This document shows, in pieces, positions 26,120 to 33,824 of a DNA stretch of 64,000 nt (position 1 is its first letter; every line of letters starts with the position of its first letter). Position numbers and translations under genes: made by a program. Below the pieces are notes generated by a model that worked only from the letters and a program-made list of their open reading frames with translations, was not told the origin of the DNA and did no database searches. The stretch spans positions 1 to 64,000 of the forward strand of contig CALHHY010000036.1 in the NCBI GenBank assembly GCA_938030665.1, given 5' to 3'. Origin of the DNA: an uncultured Litoreibacter sp. (GTDB lineage Bacteria > Pseudomonadota > Alphaproteobacteria > Rhodobacterales > Rhodobacteraceae).

Positions 26120-26887
26120 ATGACGGTTTATTTCATTGGTGCAGGCCCCGGCGACCCGGAGCTTTTGACCCTCAAGGCGCAACGCATCATCGCGGCCTGC
26201 CCGGTCTGTCTCTATGCGGGGTCACTGGTCCCCGAAGCGGTGGTGGCCGGTGCCCCAGAGGGTGCTCGTGTGATGGACACGGCCCCGATGACGCTGGATG
26301 ACACCCATGCTGAGATCGAAGCGGCCCATGCGCAGGCGCAAGACGTGGCACGTGTGCATTCGGGCGACCCTTCCCTTTATGGCGCGATTGCCGAGCAGAT
26401 CCGGCGATTAAAGGCCGCAGGCATCCCCTATGAGATCATTCCCGGTGTCCCCGCTTATGCCGCCGCCGCTGCTGCCCTGGGCCAGGAACTGACGGTGCCG
26501 GAGATCGCGCAAAGCATCGTTTTGACCCGTATGTCGATGAAATCGACCTCCATGCCGCCGGGCGAAACGTTGGAGAATTTCGCCCGCACTGGGGCCACGC
26601 TCGCCATCCATCTGGGCATCCGTGCGCTGCGCGAAATCGAACGGCAGCTGATTCCCTATTATGGGGCCGATTGCCCGGTTGTGGTGGCTTACCGCGCCTC
26701 CTGGCCGGATCAGGTCTTCCTGAAAGGCACGCTTAGCGACATTCGGGAGAAGGTTCGGGCCGAAAAAATCACCCGCACGGCCCTGATTCTCGTGGGGCCC
26801 GCGCTTGCGGACATCAAGAACTTCAAGGATTCTGCCCTCTATGATCCTGAAATTCCTCATGTTTTACGGCCCAAGGTGAAAATTTGA
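26120..26887 (+). CDS. cobM: Precorrin-4 C11-methyltransferase
   Basis: 255 residues of the tetrapyrrole methylase superfamily: VYFIGAGPGDPELLTLKAQR (3-22), VCLYAGSLVPEAV, VARVHSGDPSLYGAIAEQ and YEIIPGVPAYAAAAAALGQEL are CobM/CbiF hallmarks. It methylates precorrin-4 at C-11. It follows the cbiG-cobJ fusion by 64 nt, the only real gap in this run; GTGTGACAC before ATG offers no strong ribosome-binding site. It closes the plus-strand cobalamin cluster. Confidence 0.96.
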   Translation: MTVYFIGAGPGDPELLTLKAQRIIAACPVCLYAGSLVPEAVVAGAPEGARVMDTAPMTLDDTHAEIEAAHAQAQDVARVHSGDPSLYGAIAEQIRRLKAAGIPYEIIPGVPAYAAAAAALGQELTVPEIAQSIVLTRMSMKSTSMPPGETLENFARTGATLAIHLGIRALREIERQLIPYYGADCPVVVAYRASWPDQVFLKGTLSDIREKVRAEKITRTALILVGPALADIKNFKDSALYDPEIPHVLRPKVKI

Positions 26888-26894
26888 GAAATTC

Positions 26895-26924
26895 TTGCAA
26901 TTGTTACGCAAGTGAAACGAATAT
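26895..26924 (+). promoter_or_regulatory. Candidate promoter after cobM
   Basis: TTGCAA, an 18-nt spacer and GAATAT precede the 26981 gene. The spacer contains GCAAG, which forms an inverted repeat with the upstream CTTGC. This is a by-eye match only. Confidence 0.3.
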
Positions 26925-26980
26925 GGAGGAGTTTTTAGGCAATTCGCCTGATTGTTAGGCGTAACGAGTGAGGTTTCAGG

Positions 26981-27331
26981 ATGACGACGTTTTTATCCCG
27001 CGAAGTTCAGGCGGGGCTTGAGGCGGCGCAGCGCGCGTCAGCAAAAAAGAAGTCCCGGCTTCGGGTCCATGCTGGCGACGATATCTACCCGATTTTGAAT
27101 TTTGGGCAGAGCACCTTCAGCGTGGATGCTACGGACGTGCCGCAACTGCGTGGATTTGTAGATATTTTTGACGGCGGACGGCACCTTTATCAGGCGCTTG
27201 TCATCACCTCCCGCGACGAGGACGGCGCGCGTGTCTATGAATTCAAGCGCAACACCATCGCGGCGACTGCGCCTGCGCGCGATTTCTACGTTGATGCGGA
27301 AGCCCCTGCCGCACTGCTGCCGGTACACTGA
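26981..27331 (+). CDS. Conserved protein of unknown function
   Basis: 116 residues, no signal peptide and no membrane helix. The N-terminus is helical and basic (LSREVQAGLEAAQRASAKKKSRLRVHAGD), followed by a beta-rich part (FDGGRHLYQALVITSRDEDGARVYEFKR, residues about 62-89). I recall similar hypothetical proteins in Rhodobacteraceae; the strand-rich core could be PilZ-like, but the RxxxR...DxSxxG motif for c-di-GMP is absent. It stands alone between cobM and the desaturase cassette, with 93 nt upstream and 84 nt downstream. Confidence 0.6.
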   Translation: MTTFLSREVQAGLEAAQRASAKKKSRLRVHAGDDIYPILNFGQSTFSVDATDVPQLRGFVDIFDGGRHLYQALVITSRDEDGARVYEFKRNTIAATAPARDFYVDAEAPAALLPVH

Positions 27332-27415
27332 CACCACCGCTTGCCGCGACAAAAAATCAGTATGACAAGCGCCCATTCTGCTGGCAGTCTTCCGGTTGAA
27401 TGACAGGAGGGTGCC

Positions 27416-28399
27416 ATGGAAGCCAGTTTTTCGCGTCGCAAGCTGTTAACGCCAGCTGAATTGCGGGCCTTATCGGAACGCTCCGACCTCTGGGGGTTCG
27501 CGCAGCTTGGGTCGCACTTTGGCGCCATTTTTGTCGTTGTCTATCTGCACAGCCTGGCCATAGGGTCATTGTGGGTGCTGGCCAGCGGGCTGTCATTGGG
27601 CGTCTTGCTGAATTTCCTCTACGCGGGCCAGCATGAGCTGAGCCACGCCACGGTATTCAAAACCCGCAAGCTGAACGAGCTTTTCGGTCGCATAATCGGA
27701 TTCATCCAGATCTTTCCCCGCGATTTTGACCAGATCATGCATTTCGCACATCACCAATACACCCAAGACTGGGAACGGGATGGGGAGCTGGTTCGCGAGC
27801 CCTACACGCTGACCACCTACCTGCTATGGCTGAGCGGCGTCACCTATTGGCGCAACCGGATCGTGGGCAATATCCGCCGCGCGCGTGGCATCATTCTGGA
27901 GCCCTATATCCGCGCAGAGGAAGAGGCCAAAGTCATTTTCGAGGCGCGCGTGCATTTGGCGCTTTACGGGGTGATCGCACTTGTCAGCATCGCGGCGGGA
28001 AGTTGGGTGGCGGTGACATTCTGGCTGCTGCCGATGGTTCTGACCAAGCCCATCCATCAGCTGCAAAACACGATTGAGCATCTGGGCCTGAGCCATGAGA
28101 GCGACATTTTGGAAAACACGCGGTCTACCCGGATCAACGCTTTGGGGCGTTGGCTGTGCTGGCAGATGCCCTATCACACGGCGCATCACACCTTCCCGGC
28201 GGTGCCGTTTTGGAAGCTGCGGAAACTGAATGAGCGGATCGAGGATAAGGCAGGCAGAGTGCACCGGATGGGCTGGATCGAGTTCCAGATCGAGGTCATC
28301 GCGAAGCTCCGCGCGAAAGATGAAAGCCAATACCCGATGGATGAGGTCTGGGTGGTGCCAACCTCCGGCGGACGCTCCGCGCGCATCCCCGCCGAATGA
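27416..28399 (+). CDS. Membrane fatty acid desaturase/hydroxylase-family protein (first copy)
   Basis: 327 residues with the histidine boxes of the membrane di-iron desaturase superfamily: HELSH (73-77), HFAHH (109-113) and HTAHH near the C-terminus (about 257-261), plus HQLQNTIEHLGLSHESD. Four or so hydrophobic helices flank them (about 34-70 and 165-195). The enzyme should use O2 and electrons to desaturate or hydroxylate an aliphatic substrate in the inner membrane. AGGAGG 5 nt before ATG is a strong ribosome-binding site. It overlaps the following TIM-barrel gene by ATGA, so both are made together. The substrate may not be a fatty acid. Confidence 0.88.
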   Translation: MEASFSRRKLLTPAELRALSERSDLWGFAQLGSHFGAIFVVVYLHSLAIGSLWVLASGLSLGVLLNFLYAGQHELSHATVFKTRKLNELFGRIIGFIQIFPRDFDQIMHFAHHQYTQDWERDGELVREPYTLTTYLLWLSGVTYWRNRIVGNIRRARGIILEPYIRAEEEAKVIFEARVHLALYGVIALVSIAAGSWVAVTFWLLPMVLTKPIHQLQNTIEHLGLSHESDILENTRSTRINALGRWLCWQMPYHTAHHTFPAVPFWKLRKLNERIEDKAGRVHRMGWIEFQIEVIAKLRAKDESQYPMDEVWVVPTSGGRSARIPAE

Positions 28400-29256
28400 G
28401 GAAGCTTAAAACCTACACCTCGCTTTGGGCCATGCAGCCGCATGACCCAACCGGGGTAAAGCTGCCGCTGGACCAGGTCTGCGAAATGGTAGCGGGGGCC
28501 GGTTTTGACGGGATGGCGATTGATCTGGGTGCCTCGGACGTGGCGGTCGCGCATGCCGTCCGCCCGCATATGGAGGCCAACGGCCTGACGCCGCTGATCG
28601 TGGCCTTCCCCAAGACCATCGAAAGCCTGGAGGACACATTGCACATGGCCGCCGATTTCGGCGCGCCTTTCGTGGATGTAATCGGGCAAGTGACGCCGAT
28701 TGCGCTGGACGACATGGTGCCGGTGATCGAAACCTGGATGGAGATGTCCGACCAGATCGGCGTTCCTATCCAGTTCGAGACGCATCGCAACTGCATTACC
28801 AACGACCTTTACACCACGCTGCAGCTGATCGACCGCGTCCCGGAAATGCGGATTTGTGCGGATCTCAGCCACTACGTTGTTGACCGGGAATTCTGGTTTC
28901 CGCTGTCCGAGCATGACCTTGGGTTGATCTCGCGCATCCTTGCGCGGTCCGACAGCTTTCAGGGGCGGGTCGCGTCGCGCCAGCAGATTCAGCTGCAGCT
29001 CGGTTTTCCGCAACATCAGAAATGGGTCGACCTCTTCAAGGGCTGGTGGCGGGAAGGCATGGCCTCGTGGCGGGCGCGCAATGTGAGCGGAGACTGCATC
29101 TTTGTTTGCGAACTTGGCCCCCCGGAATACGCGATGACCGGCCCTGACGGGCGGGAGATGTCGAACCGCTGGAAAGAAGCGCAAGTGATCAAGACCTGGG
29201 TGGAGGAGATTTGGGCCGATCTAGAGGCCAATGACGCGCCGGTATTGACCCCCTAG
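28396..29256 (+). CDS. Sugar phosphate isomerase/epimerase-like TIM-barrel protein
   Basis: 286 residues of the AP-endonuclease-2/xylose-isomerase-like TIM barrel. Metal-site candidates are Glu in IQFETHRNCITND (about 137), Asp/His in RICADLSHYVV (about 155-160), and a C-terminal Glu in CIFVCELGPPEY (about 239). The family covers isomerases, epimerases and dehydratases acting on hydroxy-acids and sugars; the reaction is not evident. It is translationally coupled to the first desaturase and is followed after 25 nt by a second. That arrangement suggests all three act on one substrate. Confidence 0.8.
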   Translation: MRKLKTYTSLWAMQPHDPTGVKLPLDQVCEMVAGAGFDGMAIDLGASDVAVAHAVRPHMEANGLTPLIVAFPKTIESLEDTLHMAADFGAPFVDVIGQVTPIALDDMVPVIETWMEMSDQIGVPIQFETHRNCITNDLYTTLQLIDRVPEMRICADLSHYVVDREFWFPLSEHDLGLISRILARSDSFQGRVASRQQIQLQLGFPQHQKWVDLFKGWWREGMASWRARNVSGDCIFVCELGPPEYAMTGPDGREMSNRWKEAQVIKTWVEEIWADLEANDAPVLTP

Positions 29257-29281
29257 CCTGCGCCGCCCTAGCGTGGAGGCC

Positions 29282-30346
29282 ATGCCTGACCCCTTGTCCA
29301 ACACCGGCGCTGCTGAACCCACGACTTCGGCAAGCCCCACATGGTACCGACCAAAGGTTGACCCGGCCGAGATTAGGGCGCTCATGGTGAAATCGGACGC
29401 GATCGCGACTCGCGACACGGCGCTTTGGTTGGGGCTGATGGTGCTGACGGGCGGCTTGGGGGTGATGCTCTGGCCGTCTTGGTGGTCAGCGCCGTTCTGG
29501 GTAGCTTACGGGGTGCTTTATGGCTCTGCGTCGGATAGCCGATGGCATGAATGCGGGCATCAAACGGCGTTCCGTACGGGTTGGAAAAATCAGGTGGTCT
29601 ACCAGATTGCCTGCTTCATGTTGCTCCGCAATCCGGTCTGCTGGCGGGCGAGCCATGTCCGGCACCACACGGACACGATCATCACTGACCGGGACCCAGA
29701 GATCGTCGCGATGCGCCCCCCGGACCTGCTTCGGTTGGGGCTGAACCTGTTTGGGATCATGGATACCTGGCACCTTGTCCGGCGCATGGTGCTGCATGCC
29801 TTGGGGCGGCTTCATCTGGAGGAGCAGGCTTACGTCCGCCCCGAGGATGCGCCGCGCGTCTTCCGCGTCGCGCGGATTTGGCTGGGGATTTACGTGGCCG
29901 TGATCCTGACATGCCTTGCCACCGGCTCCATCCTGCCGCTGATGATGGTGGGGCTACCCCGGCTATACGGGGCGTGGCACCACGTGCTGACCGGCGTGCT
30001 GCAACATCTGGGGCTGGCCGAAAACGTGCATGACCACCGGCTGAACACACGCACGGTTCTGATGAACCCGGTCAGTCGTTTCATTTACCTCAATATGAAC
30101 TACCACCTGGAGCACCACCTGTTCACCATGGTGCCCTATTACAACCTGCCCAAGCTGCATGCGTTGATCTCCCATGACCTGCCGCCGCCCGTCCGATCTA
30201 TCCCGGCGGCGGTAGCGCAGTTGATGCCGGTGCTTCTAAGGCAGCTGCGCTACCGCGACGCGGTGATCATCCCGGCCCTGCCCAAGGGTGCGACGCCCTA
30301 TGGGGCAGAGGTGGACAGGTTGCGCCCGCATGCTGTGAGTATTTGA
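29282..30346 (+). CDS. Membrane fatty acid desaturase/hydroxylase-family protein (second copy)
   Basis: 354 residues from ATG 29282; an in-frame GTG three codons earlier is possible because GGAGG sits only 2 nt before the ATG. Histidine boxes: HECGH (89-93), HVRHH (125-129) and HLEHH (about 276-280, in NYHLEHHLFTMVPYYNLPKLH). Two to four hydrophobic helices are visible (about 46-82 and 198-225). It is clearly diverged from the first desaturase, so this is not a recent duplication. The last box matches fatty-acid and related desaturases/hydroxylases. Substrate unknown. Confidence 0.87.
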   Translation: MPDPLSNTGAAEPTTSASPTWYRPKVDPAEIRALMVKSDAIATRDTALWLGLMVLTGGLGVMLWPSWWSAPFWVAYGVLYGSASDSRWHECGHQTAFRTGWKNQVVYQIACFMLLRNPVCWRASHVRHHTDTIITDRDPEIVAMRPPDLLRLGLNLFGIMDTWHLVRRMVLHALGRLHLEEQAYVRPEDAPRVFRVARIWLGIYVAVILTCLATGSILPLMMVGLPRLYGAWHHVLTGVLQHLGLAENVHDHRLNTRTVLMNPVSRFIYLNMNYHLEHHLFTMVPYYNLPKLHALISHDLPPPVRSIPAAVAQLMPVLLRQLRYRDAVIIPALPKGATPYGAEVDRLRPHAVSI

Positions 30347-30545
30347 TCGGGGCGAGGTATCGGCGCATCCGGCATAATTCGACGGGTGACCCGATTGTGC
30401 GAAGCTTCTTGCGTGCGCTCCCGGAATTGGCCCGATATCTTCGGCGATCTGGCCCTATCGCGCGGCATTTCGCAAGGGCATGTCTCGCGCAAGCGCGTAT
30501 ACACGGCGCTGACACAGATTCGACCATTATTCGGGGGCCCCTGCC

Positions 30546-31547
30546 ATGATCCAGACACCGTATCTTTTGTTCCTCGGCGACGCGCCGGACGCTTTGGCCG
30601 CCAAGGTCGCGCAAGGCATCAAGGACTGGCGCCCCGACAACGCGCTTGGCCAGTTCCGCATGGAAGGCTGCAACGCCGATATGGGCCTGACCGACATGTC
30701 GCTGCAAGACGGCCTTGATGCCGGTGCAAAAACGCTGGTGATTGGCGTGGCTAACCGGGGTGGCGTGATTTCCGACGCGTGGAAAGCGGTGCTCGTGCAG
30801 GCGTTGGAAATGGGCTACGACATCGCGTCGGGCCTGCATAATCTGCTGCGCGAGGAAGACGAGCTGCAGCGCGCTGCCAAGGTTCATGGCCGCACCCTGC
30901 ATGACGTGCGCATCCCCTCCGTCGCCTACCCGATTGCCAATGGCAAAAAGCGCAGAGGCAAGCGCATTCTGGCCGTGGGCACCGACTGTTCGGTTGGCAA
31001 GATGTATACCGGGCTTTGCATGGATGCCGAGATGCGCAAGCGCGGCATGAAATCGACCTTCCGCCCCACGGGGCAGACCGGCATCCTGATCACCGGTGGT
31101 GGCGTGCCGCTGGATGCGGTGATTGCGGATTTCATGGCCGGTGCGGTGGAATATCTGACCCCCGACAATGACGACGACCACTGGGATCATATCGAGGGGC
31201 AGGGCAGCCTGTTCCACGTCTCCTACTCCGGGGTGACGCTGGCGCTGATCCATGGCGGCCAGCCCGACGCGCTGGTGTTGGCGCATGAGCCGACGCGCGC
31301 CCATATGCGCGGCCTGCCCGAATACCAGCAACCCTCGCTGGAGGCGCTGCGCGACATGGCGCTGCCCCTGGCGCGTGTTGCCAACCCGGCGTGTCAGGTG
31401 ACCGGTGTATCCGTCAACACCCAGCACATGGGTGAAGATGAGGCGAAAGCCTATCTGGCCGAGATCGAGGAGCGTATGGGCCTGCCGACCACCGACCCGT
31501 TCCGGTTCGGTGCGGAAAAGCTTGTGGATGCGCTGGAAATGCTGTGA
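30546..31547 (+). CDS. dgcN: DUF1611-family N-acetyltransferase DgcN (D-glutamate catabolism)
   Basis: 333 residues of the DUF1611 family, with an N-terminal Rossmann-like part (LFLGDAPDALAAKVAQGI) and a P-loop-type region GTDCSVGKMYTGLCMDAEM (about 145-163). DUF1611 proteins beside an enolase-superfamily racemase have been shown in marine Proteobacteria to acetylate D-glutamate (DgcN), the racemase DgcA then giving N-acetyl-L-glutamate. The same neighbour is present here, joined by a GTGA overlap, followed by a D-amino acid transaminase. It is separated from the second desaturase by 199 nt without a recognised gene. Confidence 0.85.
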   Translation: MIQTPYLLFLGDAPDALAAKVAQGIKDWRPDNALGQFRMEGCNADMGLTDMSLQDGLDAGAKTLVIGVANRGGVISDAWKAVLVQALEMGYDIASGLHNLLREEDELQRAAKVHGRTLHDVRIPSVAYPIANGKKRRGKRILAVGTDCSVGKMYTGLCMDAEMRKRGMKSTFRPTGQTGILITGGGVPLDAVIADFMAGAVEYLTPDNDDDHWDHIEGQGSLFHVSYSGVTLALIHGGQPDALVLAHEPTRAHMRGLPEYQQPSLEALRDMALPLARVANPACQVTGVSVNTQHMGEDEAKAYLAEIEERMGLPTTDPFRFGAEKLVDALEML

Positions 31548-32506
31548 TCACGGTCACTGCTGACAGCTTCCGGCTGGCGGAGGTCTTTACTATCTCGCGC
31601 GGGTCGCGGACGGAGGCCAAGGTGCTGACTGTCCGCATCATCCGCGACGGTGTGACCGGCATGGGCGAATGCGTGCCCTATGCTCGCTACGGCGAGACGC
31701 TGGAAAGCGTCACGGCTGAGGTTGAGGGCCTGGCGGATGACATCACGCGTGCCGATCTACAATCGGCGCTGCCTGCCGGGGCCGCGCGCAACGCGGTCGA
31801 TTGCGCCTTGTGGGACCTGGAGGCCAAACAGCAAGGCAAGCGGGTCTGGGATCTGATCGGCGCACCTGAGCCAAGGCCCGAGATCACCGCCTACACGCTG
31901 TCGCTGGCCGACCCCGACGCGATGGAGGCATCGGCGCGCAAACACAGCCACCGGCCCTTGCTGAAGATCAAGCTGGGCACGCCGGATGACATGCCCCGAC
32001 TTGAGGCCGTGCGGCGCGGCGCACCGGACACGCCGATTATCATCGATGCAAATGAGGGCTGGTCCGCCGAGGTCTACGCCGATCTCGCCCCGCATTTGGT
32101 GCGCCTCGGCGTCAAGCTGGTCGAGCAGCCCCTGCCTGCGGGTGCGGACGACATGCTGGCGGAAATTGCCCGCCCCCTGCCGGTCTGCGCAGATGAGGCC
32201 TGCCACGACCGCGCCTCCCTGCCGGGGCTCAAGGGCAAATATGACGTGATCAACATCAAGCTCGACAAGACCGGCGGGCTGACCGAGGCGTTGGAGCTGA
32301 AAAGCGCAGGCGAGGCCCAAGGCTACGGCATCATGGTGGGCTGTATGGTCGGTTCGTCGCTGGCGATGGCGCCGGCCACGCTGGTCGCCCAAGGGGTGGC
32401 CTTTACCGACCTTGACGGCCCGCTTCTGTTGGCCGAAGACCGCGACACACCGCTACGATTTGACGAGGCTGGGGTGCATGCGCCCGCGGCCGCATTATGG
32501 GGATAG
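31544..32506 (+). CDS. dgcA: N-acetyl-D-glutamate racemase DgcA (enolase superfamily, dipeptide epimerase-like)
   Basis: 320 residues; GTG start overlapping the dgcN stop. It has the muconate-lactonising-enzyme/dipeptide-epimerase layout: catalytic KIK (141-143), metal ligands in IIIDANEGW (about 167), KLVEQPLP and CADEACHD, and the second catalytic Lys in INIKLDKTGG. MVGCMVGSSLAMAPA is typical of L-Ala-D/L-Glu epimerases, the usual annotation. Next to dgcN, racemisation of N-acetyl-glutamate is the more likely reaction. The protein is cytoplasmic. Confidence 0.88.
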   Translation: MITVTADSFRLAEVFTISRGSRTEAKVLTVRIIRDGVTGMGECVPYARYGETLESVTAEVEGLADDITRADLQSALPAGAARNAVDCALWDLEAKQQGKRVWDLIGAPEPRPEITAYTLSLADPDAMEASARKHSHRPLLKIKLGTPDDMPRLEAVRRGAPDTPIIIDANEGWSAEVYADLAPHLVRLGVKLVEQPLPAGADDMLAEIARPLPVCADEACHDRASLPGLKGKYDVINIKLDKTGGLTEALELKSAGEAQGYGIMVGCMVGSSLAMAPATLVAQGVAFTDLDGPLLLAEDRDTPLRFDEAGVHAPAAALWG

Positions 32507-32510
32507 AGAC

Positions 32511-33368
32511 ATGGGACGCATCGTATACCTTAACGGGGACTATCTGCCGGAGGAGGAGGCCAAGGTCTCCGTCTTTGACCGGGGCTTTCTGTTTGCCGAT
32601 GCGGTCTATGAGGTCACGTCGGTGCTGGACGGGAAGATCATCGCCTTTGACGGCCATGTGAAACGGCTGCAACGCTCCTGCGATGAGCTGGGCATCGACT
32701 ATCAGGTCAACGAGGATGAGCTGATGGAGGTGCATCGCCAGCTCGTGGCCAAGAACGACCTCAAGGAAGGCATGATCTACCTGCAGCTGACCCGCGGCAA
32801 TCCGGGTGATCGCGATTTCGTCTACCCACCGGCGGACACCCCGGTGACGCTGGTGCTGTTCACTCAGACCGCCAACCTGTTGGACAATCCGAAGATCAAG
32901 ACGGGGATGAAGGTCATCTCCGTTGAGGATCAGCGCTGGTCACGGCGCGACATCAAGACAGTGCAGCTGCTATATCCGTCCATGGCGAAAATGGCGGCGA
33001 AGGCTGCGGGCGTCGATGACGCGTGGATGATCGAGGACGGCCATGTCACCGAAGGCTCCTCCAACAACGCCTATATCGTGAAAGACGGCAAGATCATCAC
33101 CCGGCATCTCGGTAATGAGATTTTGCACGGGATTACCCGCGCGGCGGTGCTGGCCTATGCAAAATCCGCGCAGATGGAGGTCGAAGAACGCGCCTTCACC
33201 ATCGAGGAAGCGAAAGCGGCGGATGAGGCCTTTATCACGTCAGCCTCTACCTTCGTGATGCCGGTGGTGGAGATTGACGGGGTGACCTTGGGCGATGGCA
33301 CACCAGGAGAATCCGCGCTACGTCTGCGGGAGCTGTATCTGGAAGAAAGCCGTAAGCAGGCGGTCTGA
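32511..33368 (+). CDS. dat: D-amino acid aminotransferase (class IV, PLP)
   Basis: 285 residues of the class IV aminotransferase fold. The start VYLNGDYLPEEEAKVSVFDRGFLFADAVYEV is characteristic; the PLP lysine lies in RRDIKTVQLLYP (about 147), and VTEGSSNNAYIVKDGKIITR is the family signature. D-amino acid transaminases exchange D-alanine and other D-amino acids with 2-oxoglutarate, making D-glutamate. It starts 4 nt after dgcA, so the operon can pass amino groups from D-amino acids to D-glutamate and on to L-glutamate. A branched-chain or aminodeoxychorismate activity is a less likely alternative given the context. Confidence 0.87.
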   Translation: MGRIVYLNGDYLPEEEAKVSVFDRGFLFADAVYEVTSVLDGKIIAFDGHVKRLQRSCDELGIDYQVNEDELMEVHRQLVAKNDLKEGMIYLQLTRGNPGDRDFVYPPADTPVTLVLFTQTANLLDNPKIKTGMKVISVEDQRWSRRDIKTVQLLYPSMAKMAAKAAGVDDAWMIEDGHVTEGSSNNAYIVKDGKIITRHLGNEILHGITRAAVLAYAKSAQMEVEERAFTIEEAKAADEAFITSASTFVMPVVEIDGVTLGDGTPGESALRLRELYLEESRKQAV

Positions 33369-33382
33369 ACACGCTGCGGGGG

Positions 33383-33787
33383 CTAATCGCGGGGCTCGGC
33401 CTTTTCGACCGGGCCGCCCTGAGCCGCCCAGCTTGAGAAGCCGTCTTTCAGATGCGCGGCCGCAAACCCCATGTCCTGAAGCGTAGCCACCGTCAGCGCT
33501 GACCGCCAGCCGCTGGCGCAATGGAAGACATATGTCTTGCCCTCCTGCGCGAAGACGTCCTTGTGGTAGGGGCTGTCGGGGTCAACCCAGAATTCGATCA
33601 TGCCACGCGGGGCGTGGACGCTGCCGGGGATGAAGCCACTGCGCTGCCTTTCCCTTATGTCGCGGATATCGACGACTACCACATCGGGGTCGTCTGCCAT
33701 CGCGATCAGGTCAGATGTGTCGATCTCTTCGATCCGGGCGCGGGCGGCGGCGACCATGTCGGCGGCGGTCTGTTTCAGCTTGCGCAT
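33383..33787 (-). CDS. Single-domain rhodanese
   Basis: 134 residues from ATG 33787 (longer frame rejected: the extension is unlike family N-termini). One rhodanese domain with VVVDIRDIRERQRSGFIPGSVHAPRG split about residues 36-60 and the active-site loop FHCASGWRSALT (about 87-98), where the Cys should carry the persulfide. A short helical N-terminus (RKLKQTAADMVAAARARIEE) precedes it. It is convergent with the D-amino acid operon across 14 nt and lies 37 nt downstream of the membrane protein that ends the MoxR operon. Sulfur transfer or thiol redox role; partner unknown. Confidence 0.88.
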   Translation of the reverse strand: MRKLKQTAADMVAAARARIEEIDTSDLIAMADDPDVVVVDIRDIRERQRSGFIPGSVHAPRGMIEFWVDPDSPYHKDVFAQEGKTYVFHCASGWRSALTVATLQDMGFAAAHLKDGFSSWAAQGGPVEKAEPRD

Positions 33788-33824
33788 GCGCGTCCCCCAA
33801 TTCGGTGTTGATAAACGGTCTGCT

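Noticed and set aside
30347-30545. Possible gene or gene remnant between the second desaturase and dgcN
   Set aside because: Short frames exist on both strands but have no ribosome-binding site or recognisable product; treated as intergenic.
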